Shown here: positions 26,650 through 34,680 of the stretch, one piece after another | Numbering within the stretch: position 1 is the first letter of the stretch | Layout: each line of letters begins with the position of its first letter | Assembly (NCBI GenBank): GCA_023390815.1 | Contig: JAEWCC010000007.1 | Location: 66,542-130,541, forward strand | Direction of reading: 5' to 3' | Length of the DNA stretch: 64,000 nt | DNA from: Bacillota bacterium | GTDB taxonomy: Bacteria > Bacillota > Clostridia > Christensenellales > SZUA-584 | Position numbers and translations under genes: made by a program | The notes under the pieces: generated by a model | What the model saw: only the letters and a program-made list of their open reading frames with translations | What the model was told of the DNA's origin: nothing | Database searches by the model: none

Positions 26650-27204
26650 TCAATCCCTCGCTGTCATCTTTTCCATAAGCCTTTCAAATATGTTGGTTTG
26701 TATACAATAACGGGGGTCTCCTGCTCGCAATGCTGCCAGCACGTCACCAGCTTTCTGCCAATAAAGGCCGCAGATTTCTTCCCTTTGAAACCGCTCCAGA
26801 TCAATATCATTTACTTTTAATACATACACTCGGTCGATTTCGTTGTTGATAAATCTCGATCCATGGAATTCGGCTTCCCAGCTTACATGCTGATCAAACA
26901 GAAATTCAAGTCCCTCTCCCGACTTTATGCCCAGCTCTTCCTCAAGCTCTCTATTCGCGGTTGTCTCATATGTCTCTCCTTTGGCGACATGCCCCGCGCA
27001 GGAGGTGTCGAAACAATTCGGAAATGCATCCTTATCGGGGCTTCGCTTCTGCAGCAGAACGGAAAAGTCGTTTCCATCCGAACCTTCCCGAATGACCCAT
27101 ACGTGAGCGCTGGCATGCAAATCTCCGTCCCTATGCACCTCTTTACGGTCTTTATATACTCCGCTACTGCTCCCGTCCATGTTTATAATCTCCAACTGTT
27201 CCAT
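26650..27204 (-). CDS. Nudix hydrolase
   Basis: 184 residues from the ATG at 27204, behind AAGGAGA. A full Nudix box is present (GHVAKGETYETTANRELEEE followed by LGI, matching G-x5-E-x7-REU-x-EE-x-G-U). The N-terminal 'INMDG...GVYKDRKEVHRDGDLHASAHVWV' is typical of isopentenyl-diphosphate-isomerase-like/YfcD-type Nudix proteins. Known members hydrolyse nucleoside or other diphosphates; the substrate cannot be assigned here. It is separated from the XRE gene below by about 75 bases and may have its own promoter. Confidence 0.85.
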   Translation of the reverse strand: MEQLEIINMDGSSSGVYKDRKEVHRDGDLHASAHVWVIREGSDGNDFSVLLQKRSPDKDAFPNCFDTSCAGHVAKGETYETTANRELEEELGIKSGEGLEFLFDQHVSWEAEFHGSRFINNEIDRVYVLKVNDIDLERFQREEICGLYWQKAGDVLAALRAGDPRYCIQTNIFERLMEKMTARD

Positions 27205-27324
27205 GGCCGTCTCCTTACGTTGTTGAATGTAACCCATCATGCGAATGTGCACTTCCTGAATTAAAGCGATTAGCCGTTTATGTGAAATCAATATGATAAA
27301 AGAATTATAGCAAATTATAAAAGT

Positions 27325-27361
27325 GAAAGGTGTGCAGTCTGCACACCTTTGTTGCTTTTTT
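27325..27361 (-). terminator. palindromic terminator-like repeat, copy 1
   Basis: AAAGGTGTGCAG-T-CTGCACACCTTT is a near-perfect dyad, just downstream of the relic gene that ends at 27382 (minus strand). It shares the GTGTGC/GCACAC core with two further copies at 27789 and 28836. Confidence 0.6.
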
Positions 27362-27381
27362 TACGTAAATTGTTTTTTTTA

Positions 27382-27699
27382 TTAGTATATTACCGGTATA
27401 TAATCTATATTGCTTCCCGTTAGCGCCTGAGCGGCATCGCGCATATCCTCTGTGAACGTAACGGTTTCAAGATTTGGCAGCGTGGTAAGAGGAGAAAGAT
27501 CAATTTGCGGCATATTCCATACTCCCACATTATTAAGATTCACCAGGTTTTCAATCCCTTAAAGCGTTGTGATCTCCACGTCGTTAATATACTCTGAAAA
27601 CGATGGCAGTCCTATTTCGCTGTGATTGAAGTAATCTTCTATATTTTCTGATCGATAAAGGCTTTTAAGCAAATCGCCAGTAGATATCACTTCTTTCAT
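27382..27699 (-). pseudogene. fused relic of XRE regulator and kinase LRR end
   Basis: The first 40 codons (ATG 27699, GGAGG site) match the start of the XRE protein at 26147-26575 (VISTGDLLKSLYRSENI...LPSFSEYIND). After a stop codon at 27558, the same frame continues as the last 50 residues of the LRR kinase at 28894-30648 (GIENLVNLNNVGVWNMPQID..., DLSPLTTLPNLETVTFTEDM). The middle of both genes is gone. A deletion has joined the ends of a second regulator-kinase pair. Confidence 0.8.
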
Positions 27700-27788
27700 A
27701 ATGTGTGTCCTCCGTTTGGTGCAGATACGTCACCGTTTCGCTTTGTTGCTAACATCGTAATAAGTAATTGATACTTAAATTTTAACAA

Positions 27789-27833
27789 GAAAAAAAGCCG
27801 AATGGTGTGCAGCCTGCACACTTTTCAGCTTTT
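27789..27833 (-). terminator. palindromic terminator-like repeat, copy 2
   Basis: On the minus strand AAAGCTGAAAAGTGTGCAG pairs with CTGCACACCATTCGGCTTT, followed by a T-run. It lies about 70 bases after the stop of the 195-residue gene (27903), so it probably terminates the lipoprotein pair. Confidence 0.65.
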
Positions 27834-27902
27834 CGGTTACTTTTATTGTTTTTATAACTTCATGTTCCAGCAAGCATCTTCTTCGTAGTTTTTCTTGAAT
27901 GT

Positions 27903-28490
27903 TTACTGCAGTTCCAGAATATAATCAAAGGCCTCCGCAAGCACCGGCGCCATTGCCGCTCCGCTGGGATCGTCACCTATTTCCCCTTGTCTGTCTCCTT
28001 CTGTGATGTTGATGGTTTCGGGCGGGTCATCTCCTTCAATTACAGGGTATGTTTTTAGCACTTCACCGTCCGGGTAATGCACCACGCTGATCTCAAGCAA
28101 TACCTTTTCTGCCGTCCCTCCGTTGCTGTATGTACCCACGATTTTTGTCCTATATCTAAGAACCACCACATATTCCACTTCATCCAGGGAGGATGGCAGT
28201 AGTTCTTCCGGCAGCGCCGCTGTAAGCCCCAGCTTCACTTCCTCTTCCGGTTTATACCGTGGTGCGATGTATACGAGAGCTTTCCCCTTTGCATCCGTGC
28301 CGCATTGGAATATAAATTCGCCTTCGGATGTCAATAAACGCATGGACTGCTGGTCTCCCACATGCACCAGTGCAGCCTGTGTGTCGGCAAAGTGATTATA
28401 GAGCAGCTCATGATAAGTGCGCATCAGTGCAAATTGTTCATTTGTGTCCTTCCCTGTATTGAAATAATGGCTGATGGCGTAGTTATACAT
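27903..28490 (-). CDS. uncharacterised soluble protein
   Basis: 195 residues. The ATG at 28490 lies inside the last codons of the preceding lipoprotein gene (8-base overlap ATGTATAA), so translation is probably coupled. No transmembrane segment is visible. The central part is beta-rich with 'EYVVVLRYRTKIVGTYSNGG' and 'VHYPDGEVLKTYPVIEGDDP', followed by a disordered acidic stretch. The alternative is that this and the lipoprotein were one reading frame split by a slip, giving a lipoprotein with this domain outside the cell. I cannot decide between these. Confidence 0.6.
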   Translation of the reverse strand: MYNYAISHYFNTGKDTNEQFALMRTYHELLYNHFADTQAALVHVGDQQSMRLLTSEGEFIFQCGTDAKGKALVYIAPRYKPEEEVKLGLTAALPEELLPSSLDEVEYVVVLRYRTKIVGTYSNGGTAEKVLLEISVVHYPDGEVLKTYPVIEGDDPPETINITEGDRQGEIGDDPSGAAMAPVLAEAFDYILELQ

Positions 28491-28743
28491 ATTCTTTTAG
28501 CATAGGTTCATATTCGTATTTGTATATATACATATGATTAGCCTTGCCCACCTTGGTGAGAATCGCGCCCGCATTTGTATAATCCTTTGCCCTTATCAGG
28601 TCGTCTATCAGGCGGGTGATACCTTCCACGTCGTCTTTATCATCGAGCTTTGCGTATTCCCCCATTGGGTCTGTATGTACTGCGCAGCCGCACGCCACGC
28701 AAGCTATAACGACAGCAGTCAGAAAAAAAAGCACCTTTTTCAT
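28483..28743 (-). CDS. small lipoprotein
   Basis: 86 residues behind a GGGGGAAAC site. The signal sequence MKKVLFFLTAVVIACVACGC holds a lipobox (VACGC) for lipid anchoring. The mature part is short, charged and helical ('DDVEGITRLIDDLIRAKDY') and may form a single coiled helix. It overlaps the 195-residue gene by eight bases. It is separated from the kinase gene upstream by repeat copy 3, so it may be transcribed from its own promoter. Confidence 0.65.
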   Translation of the reverse strand: MKKVLFFLTAVVIACVACGCAVHTDPMGEYAKLDDKDDVEGITRLIDDLIRAKDYTNAGAILTKVGKANHMYIYKYEYEPMLKEYV

Positions 28744-28835
28744 GAAGTTTCCCCCTACGATTAATTTGGGTCGATGTTTCTAACGCACATAACAGGGCTT
28801 GGTTATTACAATTATCTATGACAATCATAGCAAAC

Positions 28836-28879
28836 AAAAAAGCCTAATGGTGTGCTGTCTGCACACTTCTAGGCTTTTA
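28836..28879 (-). terminator. palindromic terminator-like repeat, copy 3
   Basis: Minus strand: AAAAGCCTA...GTGTGC-AGACA-GCACAC...TAGGCTTTTTTG, a long hairpin with a T-run, 15 bases after the kinase stop. Its sequence is close to copy 2 throughout, not only in the core. Confidence 0.75.
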
Positions 28880-28893
28880 CATATCAAATTATT

Positions 28894-30648
28894 TTACTCG
28901 TATATGACTTCGATGCCCGTTCCTTCTAACGCTTTTACTGCCTTAATCATATCTTCACTTATAACAACGGTCTTCAAATACGGAAGCGATCTAAGAGGAG
29001 ATAAATCAAGATTGGGCATACCGTTGAGCCAAACATAAGTAAGTCCAGTGAAGCTTTGAATACCTTCCAACGACGCAAGCTGCATCCGGTACATCATCAG
29101 TTCCTCCAGTCCATCGATACCAGAGAGTGAGGAGATCGAATCAATCGAAGTATATCCGATTTTGAGCTGCCTGACTCTTTTGCCCTGCAAATACGGTAAA
29201 AACTTTTTCGGTTCTATCCCTTCCATATGCAGATATTCGATATCGCCTAGTTTGCTTAGCGCTGAATAATCTTCTGCCCTGCAGTTCGTAAGCACAAGTT
29301 CCTTCAGTTTCGGGCACCTGGACAGCGGCGATATATCCGTTACATAATCCCAGCTGTTCAATGCAAAATGCTCCAGATTGGATAATTGCCCTACAACCTG
29401 GATACTTTCTATCGGACATTCTATGATATCAAGAAACTTAAGGTTTTTTAGCCGTTCGAGTACAGATATATCGGTTATATCCTGACGGCCAAGGCCTAGC
29501 TTTTGAAGGTTTTTCAGTTTTATTATATCGTTAATATTACTGAGTCTTATGTTTCCCGCAGCAATGGTGCCGCTCTCCACCTGAGGCCGCACGTTGTAAT
29601 AGTTGTCTAACGTTTTCACCGCCTGATCGGCATATATATACAGCTCCGTAACTTTATCAAGTTCCTCGGTGGTGATTGGCTCGCCTTCCGCCTTTCCCAG
29701 CTGAAGCCGCACAGCCTTCTCTATGAGTGGCTCAGAAAAGTATGCGTATGAATTGTTATAAAACACAGGAGGTCTGATATCGGTAAATCTTCCGACAGCA
29801 AAGCCTGCAGTCAGCATGGTAAATGATACAAGTGCAATGCCTAGCACCAACAGCATCTTCTTCTTTTTGTGCCCGTCGGCGTTTTGAAGCGCCTTTCTGA
29901 CTTGTTCCGCATCACGATATCTATCTTTCGGCGCAAATGCCATACATTTGCGTACTATGTGCTCCAGCCTACGATTCTTTAAGCGTAAAGCCTTCAATGA
30001 TGTGCGTCCTGTCAATAGCCAAGCAAGTACTACGCCCAAAGAAAATATATCAGCACGATTATCGGTTTGAGAAAACCCATATTGTTCGGGCGGCGCAAAT
30101 TCCTGCGTGCCGAAGAAAACGGTGTCTGCCCGTGCGGATTCGTCATACTCACGCGAAATACCAAAGTCGATCAGCGTAACTTTTCCGCTTTCGTCAATTA
30201 CAATATTCTGCGGTTTGATGTCCCGGTGAATGATGGGTGGCTTTTGCCCATGAAGATAGGCGAGTATTTCGCATAGTTGAATGCCGACATTAATGATCTG
30301 CGTTTCCGAAAGCGGTTCTTCCAGCCGGCTTAACGGGATACCCCGCGCATATTGACGTACAACACAGAGCATATTTTTGTTTTGAAACTCCTCCACGAGC
30401 TCAGGCAAGCCGCTATGGTGGAGCTTCTTCAGCAGTTCATTTTCTGAAGTTTGAGATAATAAAGAGGCATCGGTATAGCACTTTGCAATATAATCGGTAT
30501 CGAAGCGATCCCTGACGAGCAGTGTCTCCCCCATCTGATTTTGCGCAAGGCATTCCACAGGCTCATATTTTTCCAGAAAATTCTTGGGATAATAGTTGTC
30601 GTCAAATCCTTTAAGAAAATCATTTATAATTTCTCTATCCATAATCAT
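28894..30648 (-). CDS. membrane Ser/Thr protein kinase with LRR ectodomain
   Basis: 584 residues. A Hanks-type kinase domain spans about 25-265. It has a weak glycine loop near 'AQNQMGETLLV', the ATP lysine in 'YIAKCY', the catalytic loop HRDIKPQN, the metal-binding DFG and the APPE motif in 'FAPPEQYG'. One transmembrane helix lies at about 275-297 (MLLVLGIALVSFTMLTAGFA). The extracellular part (about 330-580) is leucine-rich repeats ('LKNLQKLGLGRQDITDIS'). It probably senses an external ligand and phosphorylates cytoplasmic targets. The start overlaps the XRE gene stop (ATGA), so the pair is co-expressed. Confidence 0.9.
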   Translation of the reverse strand: MIMDREIINDFLKGFDDNYYPKNFLEKYEPVECLAQNQMGETLLVRDRFDTDYIAKCYTDASLLSQTSENELLKKLHHSGLPELVEEFQNKNMLCVVRQYARGIPLSRLEEPLSETQIINVGIQLCEILAYLHGQKPPIIHRDIKPQNIVIDESGKVTLIDFGISREYDESARADTVFFGTQEFAPPEQYGFSQTDNRADIFSLGVVLAWLLTGRTSLKALRLKNRRLEHIVRKCMAFAPKDRYRDAEQVRKALQNADGHKKKKMLLVLGIALVSFTMLTAGFAVGRFTDIRPPVFYNNSYAYFSEPLIEKAVRLQLGKAEGEPITTEELDKVTELYIYADQAVKTLDNYYNVRPQVESGTIAAGNIRLSNINDIIKLKNLQKLGLGRQDITDISVLERLKNLKFLDIIECPIESIQVVGQLSNLEHFALNSWDYVTDISPLSRCPKLKELVLTNCRAEDYSALSKLGDIEYLHMEGIEPKKFLPYLQGKRVRQLKIGYTSIDSISSLSGIDGLEELMMYRMQLASLEGIQSFTGLTYVWLNGMPNLDLSPLRSLPYLKTVVISEDMIKAVKALEGTGIEVIYE

Positions 30649-31091
30649 ATATCCCCAAGTATCTGTAATCCAAGATCGTGCAGCAAGCCTTGGGTTTCAT
30701 CAATATTGAAAAGGCGATTGATACAATAGATGATGGCGGCATCCCGTTTTAGACGAGGATATAGAGGGTTTTTTTGCGCAATCTGGAGCATTTTCTGAGT
30801 TCCTTCCAGATCAAGTCCGAAGCCGAAAGCCAGTTGAATAACCTTATCTCTGGAAGGTTTCCGCGTCCCGTTGAAAAGCTGATTACAAAATGCCTTTTCG
30901 ATAGAAGCTCGGTTTGCTATTTCGCTTTTCTTTTCTCCGCGTTCGTTGCGCAACTGTTCGATATAGTCATGAAAGATTGGCGTTTGCATGTCTACTTCGT
31001 TTTTTTCTATAAAACCTTTGATGTCGGCTGTTTTAAACAATCGGCGGAAAAGCGTACTTGTCCTTAACGTTGAGCTCTTGTCTTCCTGCAT
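30645..31091 (-). CDS. XRE-like regulator coupled to LRR kinase
   Basis: 148 residues, with AAAGGATG before the ATG. It contains a helix-turn-helix region with the shared block 'FNGTRKPSRDKVIQLAFGFGL' and a C-terminal helical extension ('YPRLKRDAAIIYCINRLFNI'). It is about half identical by eye to the regulator at 26147-26575, and its N-terminus also matches the relic at 27699. The four-base overlap with the kinase suggests a two-gene signalling unit in which the kinase may control this DNA-binding protein, as is common for such pairs in Clostridia. Confidence 0.8.
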   Translation of the reverse strand: MQEDKSSTLRTSTLFRRLFKTADIKGFIEKNEVDMQTPIFHDYIEQLRNERGEKKSEIANRASIEKAFCNQLFNGTRKPSRDKVIQLAFGFGLDLEGTQKMLQIAQKNPLYPRLKRDAAIIYCINRLFNIDETQGLLHDLGLQILGDI

Positions 31092-31324
31092 GTTGACATC
31101 CTTTAAAAGAATTATGGTTGATAATTGTTATATTTTACAATAATCAATATAGCATAAAAGAAGATCTTGTATCAATTATCTTTCTGAAAAACACAATAAA
31201 GGTTGTGTAGGACTACAATACATATTGAACAATGAGCCTTTATTATAAAAGATGCAGGAGCTGACTTATGGAGTATTGCTGAGTTAGCCGCACAAACACT
31301 ATTGAGGGGACCCAGTCTCGTATC

Positions 31325-31480
31325 ATGAATAATGTAACACAAGAAATTAAGTATCGGCAACCCCTTCTTTTATTCGCTTGTAAATATTGCCGAATGCATG
31401 GGCTTACTAAGGTTTCCATGCAATGCCTTTTGACTGCGGCAGTGCAGAACATGAAGAAGGTTGCATTTGGCGCTCTACGA
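31325..31480 (+). pseudogene. 3' fragment of a DDE transposase (IS1182-like)
   Basis: The plus-strand translation includes CRMHGLTKVSMQCLLTAAVQ followed by NMKK, the pattern found at the C-terminus of IS1182-type transposases ('GL.KV..Q.LLTAA.QN.KK'). No upstream part of the gene is present. Assigned from memory of the family pattern. Confidence 0.4.
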
Positions 31481-31782
31481 TTACTCGAGTTTTCTCTTTT
31501 TTTGTTCTCTCTGCATCCATCTTTGGCATGATTTTAACTGTGCCTGAATCCCGCGCTCACTTCATGATGGGTCTGTGCACTGCACTGGGCAATCTTGTCG
31601 TTCCTGTCTGGGTATATGTCATTATGATGGGCGTTGCTCCCATAATCGCAGATACTGATGCAGCTGCGCCAGCCGCGGCTGTCTAGTACATATTTTCATT
31701 CGCGGGTGCAATCGCACTGCTCATAATTGGATTTTCATTCCTCAAGGATATCAAGGTAGAAGATATAGCTGGGACGATGTAA
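31480..31782 (+). pseudogene. fragment of a membrane transporter gene
   Basis: The plus-strand frame encodes two or three hydrophobic helices ('LGNLVVPVWVYVIMMGVAPI', 'FAGAIALLIIGFSFL') with an in-frame TAG at 31684 and a final stop at 31780. It lacks a start and most of a normal transporter. It is the only content seen in the 900-base gap between the kinase regulator and mobC apart from the transposase fragment. A major-facilitator-type origin is possible but not certain. Confidence 0.4.
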
Positions 31783-31990
31783 GCTTCAACTTTTAATCCT
31801 GATATAGTGCATTTTGATGATAGAAAAATCGTTAATCAGACTAACCTAAATAATCAAAGGCCTTCTGCTCAGCATCTTAAGGAATATGGGGCCTTTACTA
31901 TAGAGCAGGAAACGAAAAACAGGTCGGAAATGATATAATTGTGAAAGTCGTGTAGGTTCCATTGTCGACCCGCTCCTCAGTTCCTTATAT

Positions 31991-32332
31991 TTAGTTCAAG
32001 GATATATCTATCCTCTCAGGCAGCACAACAGCCGCCTGTATCTGCAGTATAACATCAAGTAGTGCCTGCAGATTTTTATCATATTCTTCTGCGTGTATGT
32101 AGCTCGTGGCATTAGCTCGAGCAGCGATCTGACGCATGAAGTTTGCGATGATGCGTAACTCACTCATCATGGCGTGATACTCTGCGGGAGGCAGCTCTCT
32201 CGGAACGTAGCCTTTGATAAGAGCACGCAGATACGCTTCCTGAGAATATCCGGATTTTTTAATACGAGAATGAAATGATTCATATTCATGGTCTGATAAA
32301 TGTGCCCATATCCGGTGTGTACGTTTTCTCAT
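31991..32332 (-). CDS. MobC-like mobilization accessory protein
   Basis: 113 residues starting MRKRTHRIWAHLSDHEYESF, a ribbon-helix-helix-type N-terminus, then 'GYSQEAYLRALIKGYVPREL' and a helical C-terminus with 'ELRIIANFMRQIAARAN', typical of MobC/relaxosome proteins that help a relaxase open oriT. No relaxase gene follows: the sequence beyond the stop is transposon and transporter debris. The element has therefore probably lost its own relaxase. A candidate oriT lies directly upstream. Confidence 0.75.
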   Translation of the reverse strand: MRKRTHRIWAHLSDHEYESFHSRIKKSGYSQEAYLRALIKGYVPRELPPAEYHAMMSELRIIANFMRQIAARANATSYIHAEEYDKNLQALLDVILQIQAAVVLPERIDISLN

Positions 32333-32339
32333 AAAAAAC

Positions 32340-32410
32340 TCTCCTTTTCATAGGGGTTTAAGGGTCTCCCTTACGGGCGGATTTGTGGTCACACAAATCC
32401 AGTGCTTGAT
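32340..32410. other. candidate oriT with inverted repeat
   Basis: Directly upstream of mobC, the perfect inverted repeat GGATTTGTG-GTCA-CACAAATCC (32379-32400) is preceded by GGGTTTAAGGGTCTCCC. Position beside mobC plus a hairpin of this size is typical of oriT regions. No nic consensus was matched. The stretch 32410-32691 holds no gene and may include the non-coding end of the IS110 element. Confidence 0.35.
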
Positions 32411-32691
32411 ACACCAATACATGAGGGTTATGGCATGGCCGCCTGTCATGCTTTAACACTTTCTCATGCTTAAGCTACAATGAAGGGGTAATTGGTTTGA
32501 CGTTCCAGTGCTTGGGCTTATTACGCCCGTCTAGCAAACTGTCAACCATCCCCTTGTTGCAGCGTTCGATTTGAGCAGGTAGAACCAATGCGGCATCTCG
32601 TCCGTACGTTCGTGTCACACATCAAGCTGAATAGGCAGTGAGAAAACAGGTGGTTACCGATTACAAAACTCAACTCACAAGGAGGATGCCT

Positions 32692-33933
32692 ATGGACCAA
32701 CAACCCATAACAGCGGTTGGCATTGATGTCTCGAAAGGCCAAAGTACAGTCGCTGTCCGTCGTCCTGGGGGCGAAGTGTTAGTGGCGCCATTCGTGGTTA
32801 AACACTCAGCCAATAGCCTTTCAGAGCTTGTAAAGCTCCTGAAAGAGGCAGGAGGTAACATTCGTATAGTGATGGAGCACACAGGAATGTACTGGCGACC
32901 TATTGCCTTGGCACTGAAAGAGGCCGGTTTCTTTATCAGCGTAGTCAACGCAATGCTCATCCATAATTTCGGGGGTAACACCATTCGAAAAGTTAAGACT
33001 GACAAGGCGGACGCGTTGAAAATCGCTAACTATGCCCTTACGTATTGGGCAGATCTGAGAGAGTACACTGCTGAAGATGAAACAAGGCAGCTGCTAAAAT
33101 CACAAAGCCGCGTATATAACCGCTGCATAAAATCAGCCTGTGCATTACGGAACTGCCTCATTTCACAGCTCGATCAGGTTTTCCCAGGCGCAAACGTGCT
33201 GTTTGATAGCTATCCACGAGTATCCAATGGTCATTTCAAATGGGTTGATTTCGCAGCAAGGTTTTGGCACAGGGACTGCGTTTCAAAATTGTCTGTCAAT
33301 GCGTTTACAGAGCAATACAAAAGCTGGTGCAAAAGAACAGGTTATCGTTTCAACGCGAATGACGCACTCAAAATACATACGTCTGCCCGTGCTGGCGTGG
33401 CTACGCTTCCCAAAGCCGAATCAGTTAAGCTACTGATAACCCAAAGTATTGCCAGTCTTAATGCGATGTATGATACTCTATTCGCCTTGCGTAATGAAAT
33501 GAGCCGCCTTGCCTCCTTACTGCCAGAATATCCTGTCGTCATGTCAATGCACGGAGCCGGAAGCATAACCGGTTCACAGCTCATTGCAGAAATAGGGGAT
33601 GTCAGCCGATTTACGCATAAAGGCGCTCTAGTAGCATTTGCAGGTGTGGATGCGCCTCCTTATCAATCAGGTGCCTTTGAGGCAAGCTCACAGCGCGTAT
33701 CAAAGCGCGGTTCACCACATTTGCGCAGTACACTTTTTCAGGTTTGCAGCATTATTTTGCGAACGGCACCTTTAAATGATCCTGTGTTCCAGTTCATGAG
33801 CAAGAAACGTGCCGAGGGCAAGCATTTCTATGTTTATATGGTTGCAGGGGCAAATAAGTTTTTACGCATTTACTATGCTCGCGTTAAGGAGTGTATGGAC
33901 AAAGTAGCGAACAGCGATACCCAAAGCGCATAG
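32692..33933 (+). mobile_element. IS110-family transposase
   Basis: 413 residues. The ATG at 32692 follows GGAGG with a six-base spacer. The N-terminal DEDD (RuvC-like) domain has GIDVSKGQ, the acidic MEHTG and KTDKADALKIA. The C-terminal transposase domain contains 'MHGAGSITGSQLIAEIGDV', 'GALVAFAGVDA' and 'RVSKRGSPHLRSTLFQ', the latter carrying the conserved serine region. IS110 elements lack classical terminal inverted repeats and in studied members use a bridge RNA encoded in a flanking non-coding end. The frame is intact, so the element may be active. It is the only substantial plus-strand gene between 0 and 38.8 kb. Confidence 0.9.
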
Positions 33934-34316
33934 GCGTTTACGACGTCTTAATACCTGTTTCGGCTGGTTTGTTTATACCAGGCCAGCTTTGCTATACTCT
34001 TTTTCCTGTAATATATATTTTCATGTTTTTTCATTTTAGGGCTTGACTTCTATTAGCAGGTTTGCTGGAACATTGCATCTGATGATTGGCAAAATACATG
34101 CCTTTTTTTACGATCATACGATCAATCTTAGCCATAACAGTAATCACCTTTCGTAAATCGACACTTGAGGGACTGACACTTCCACAGGAAGTGTTTTTCC
34201 CACCATAAAACTTTCAGACGAGCAGAAAGATGTCATGTGGGCGCTCCCGCGGGGTTCTCCGAGGCTTGAGAAACCTCGGTATTCTACTATGCCTCCACAC
34301 GAATCCAACTGCTGAA
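33934..34316. other. non-coding flank of IS110 element
   Basis: No supported gene. It contains a small CCGAGG/CCTCGG hairpin near 34258-34278. Part of this stretch is presumably the right end of the IS110 element, whose exact boundary I cannot fix. Confidence 0.4.
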
Positions 34317-34352
34317 AACAAATATTGCACCATAAAGGTGCAAATATTTGTT
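34317..34352 (-). terminator. terminator of the ParM operon
   Basis: AACAAATATTTGCACC-TTTAT-GGTGCAATATTTGTT on the minus strand, followed by TTC, lies 31 bases after the stop of the 97-residue partner gene. The stem is about 15 bp with one bulge. Confidence 0.6.
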
Positions 34353-34382
34353 GCTTGTTGTCCAAACATGAACCATCATGGA

Positions 34383-34676
34383 TCATATCTCTTCCAACGA
34401 CGACAACAGCACGTCTGGCAGTTCCGCTATGTTATCTGTTGTCTGCAAAGATGCAGTTTTATTTTCCGCTGTGGGAGTAGAAAATGAAATACCCTTTAAC
34501 GCTCCCGTGATGGTTTGCTGTATTGTTTGCACCAAACGATTCTCATTTTGTACCTTGATGATGCAGTCCACCACATATTCACTGCGCCGCTTTCCGGACT
34601 GGGTCGAGAAAAGTGCTAAAGCTTCCCGATGACGCGGGTTTTCCATGTCGAACGTCAGATACCGTCTCTCTCGCAT
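34383..34676 (-). CDS. ParM-partner protein (ParR-like candidate)
   Basis: 97 residues from the ATG at 34676. GGGTGAGG lies ahead, and the preceding actin gene ends five bases upstream. The N-terminal part (YLTFDMENPRHREALALFST) and 'GKRRSEYVVDCIIKV' resemble the small ribbon-helix-helix adaptors that follow parM genes. The C-terminal half looks disordered (Ser/Thr/Asn-rich), as expected for a ParM-binding tail. Assignment rests on size and position more than on sequence identity. Confidence 0.6.
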   Translation of the reverse strand: MRERRYLTFDMENPRHREALALFSTQSGKRRSEYVVDCIIKVQNENRLVQTIQQTITGALKGISFSTPTAENKTASLQTTDNIAELPDVLLSSLEEI

Positions 34677-34680
34677 ATCC

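Noticed and set aside
34144..34386. 80-codon minus-strand frame after the ParM partner gene
   Set aside because: Contains the terminator hairpin of the operon and has no ribosome binding site; likely non-coding.
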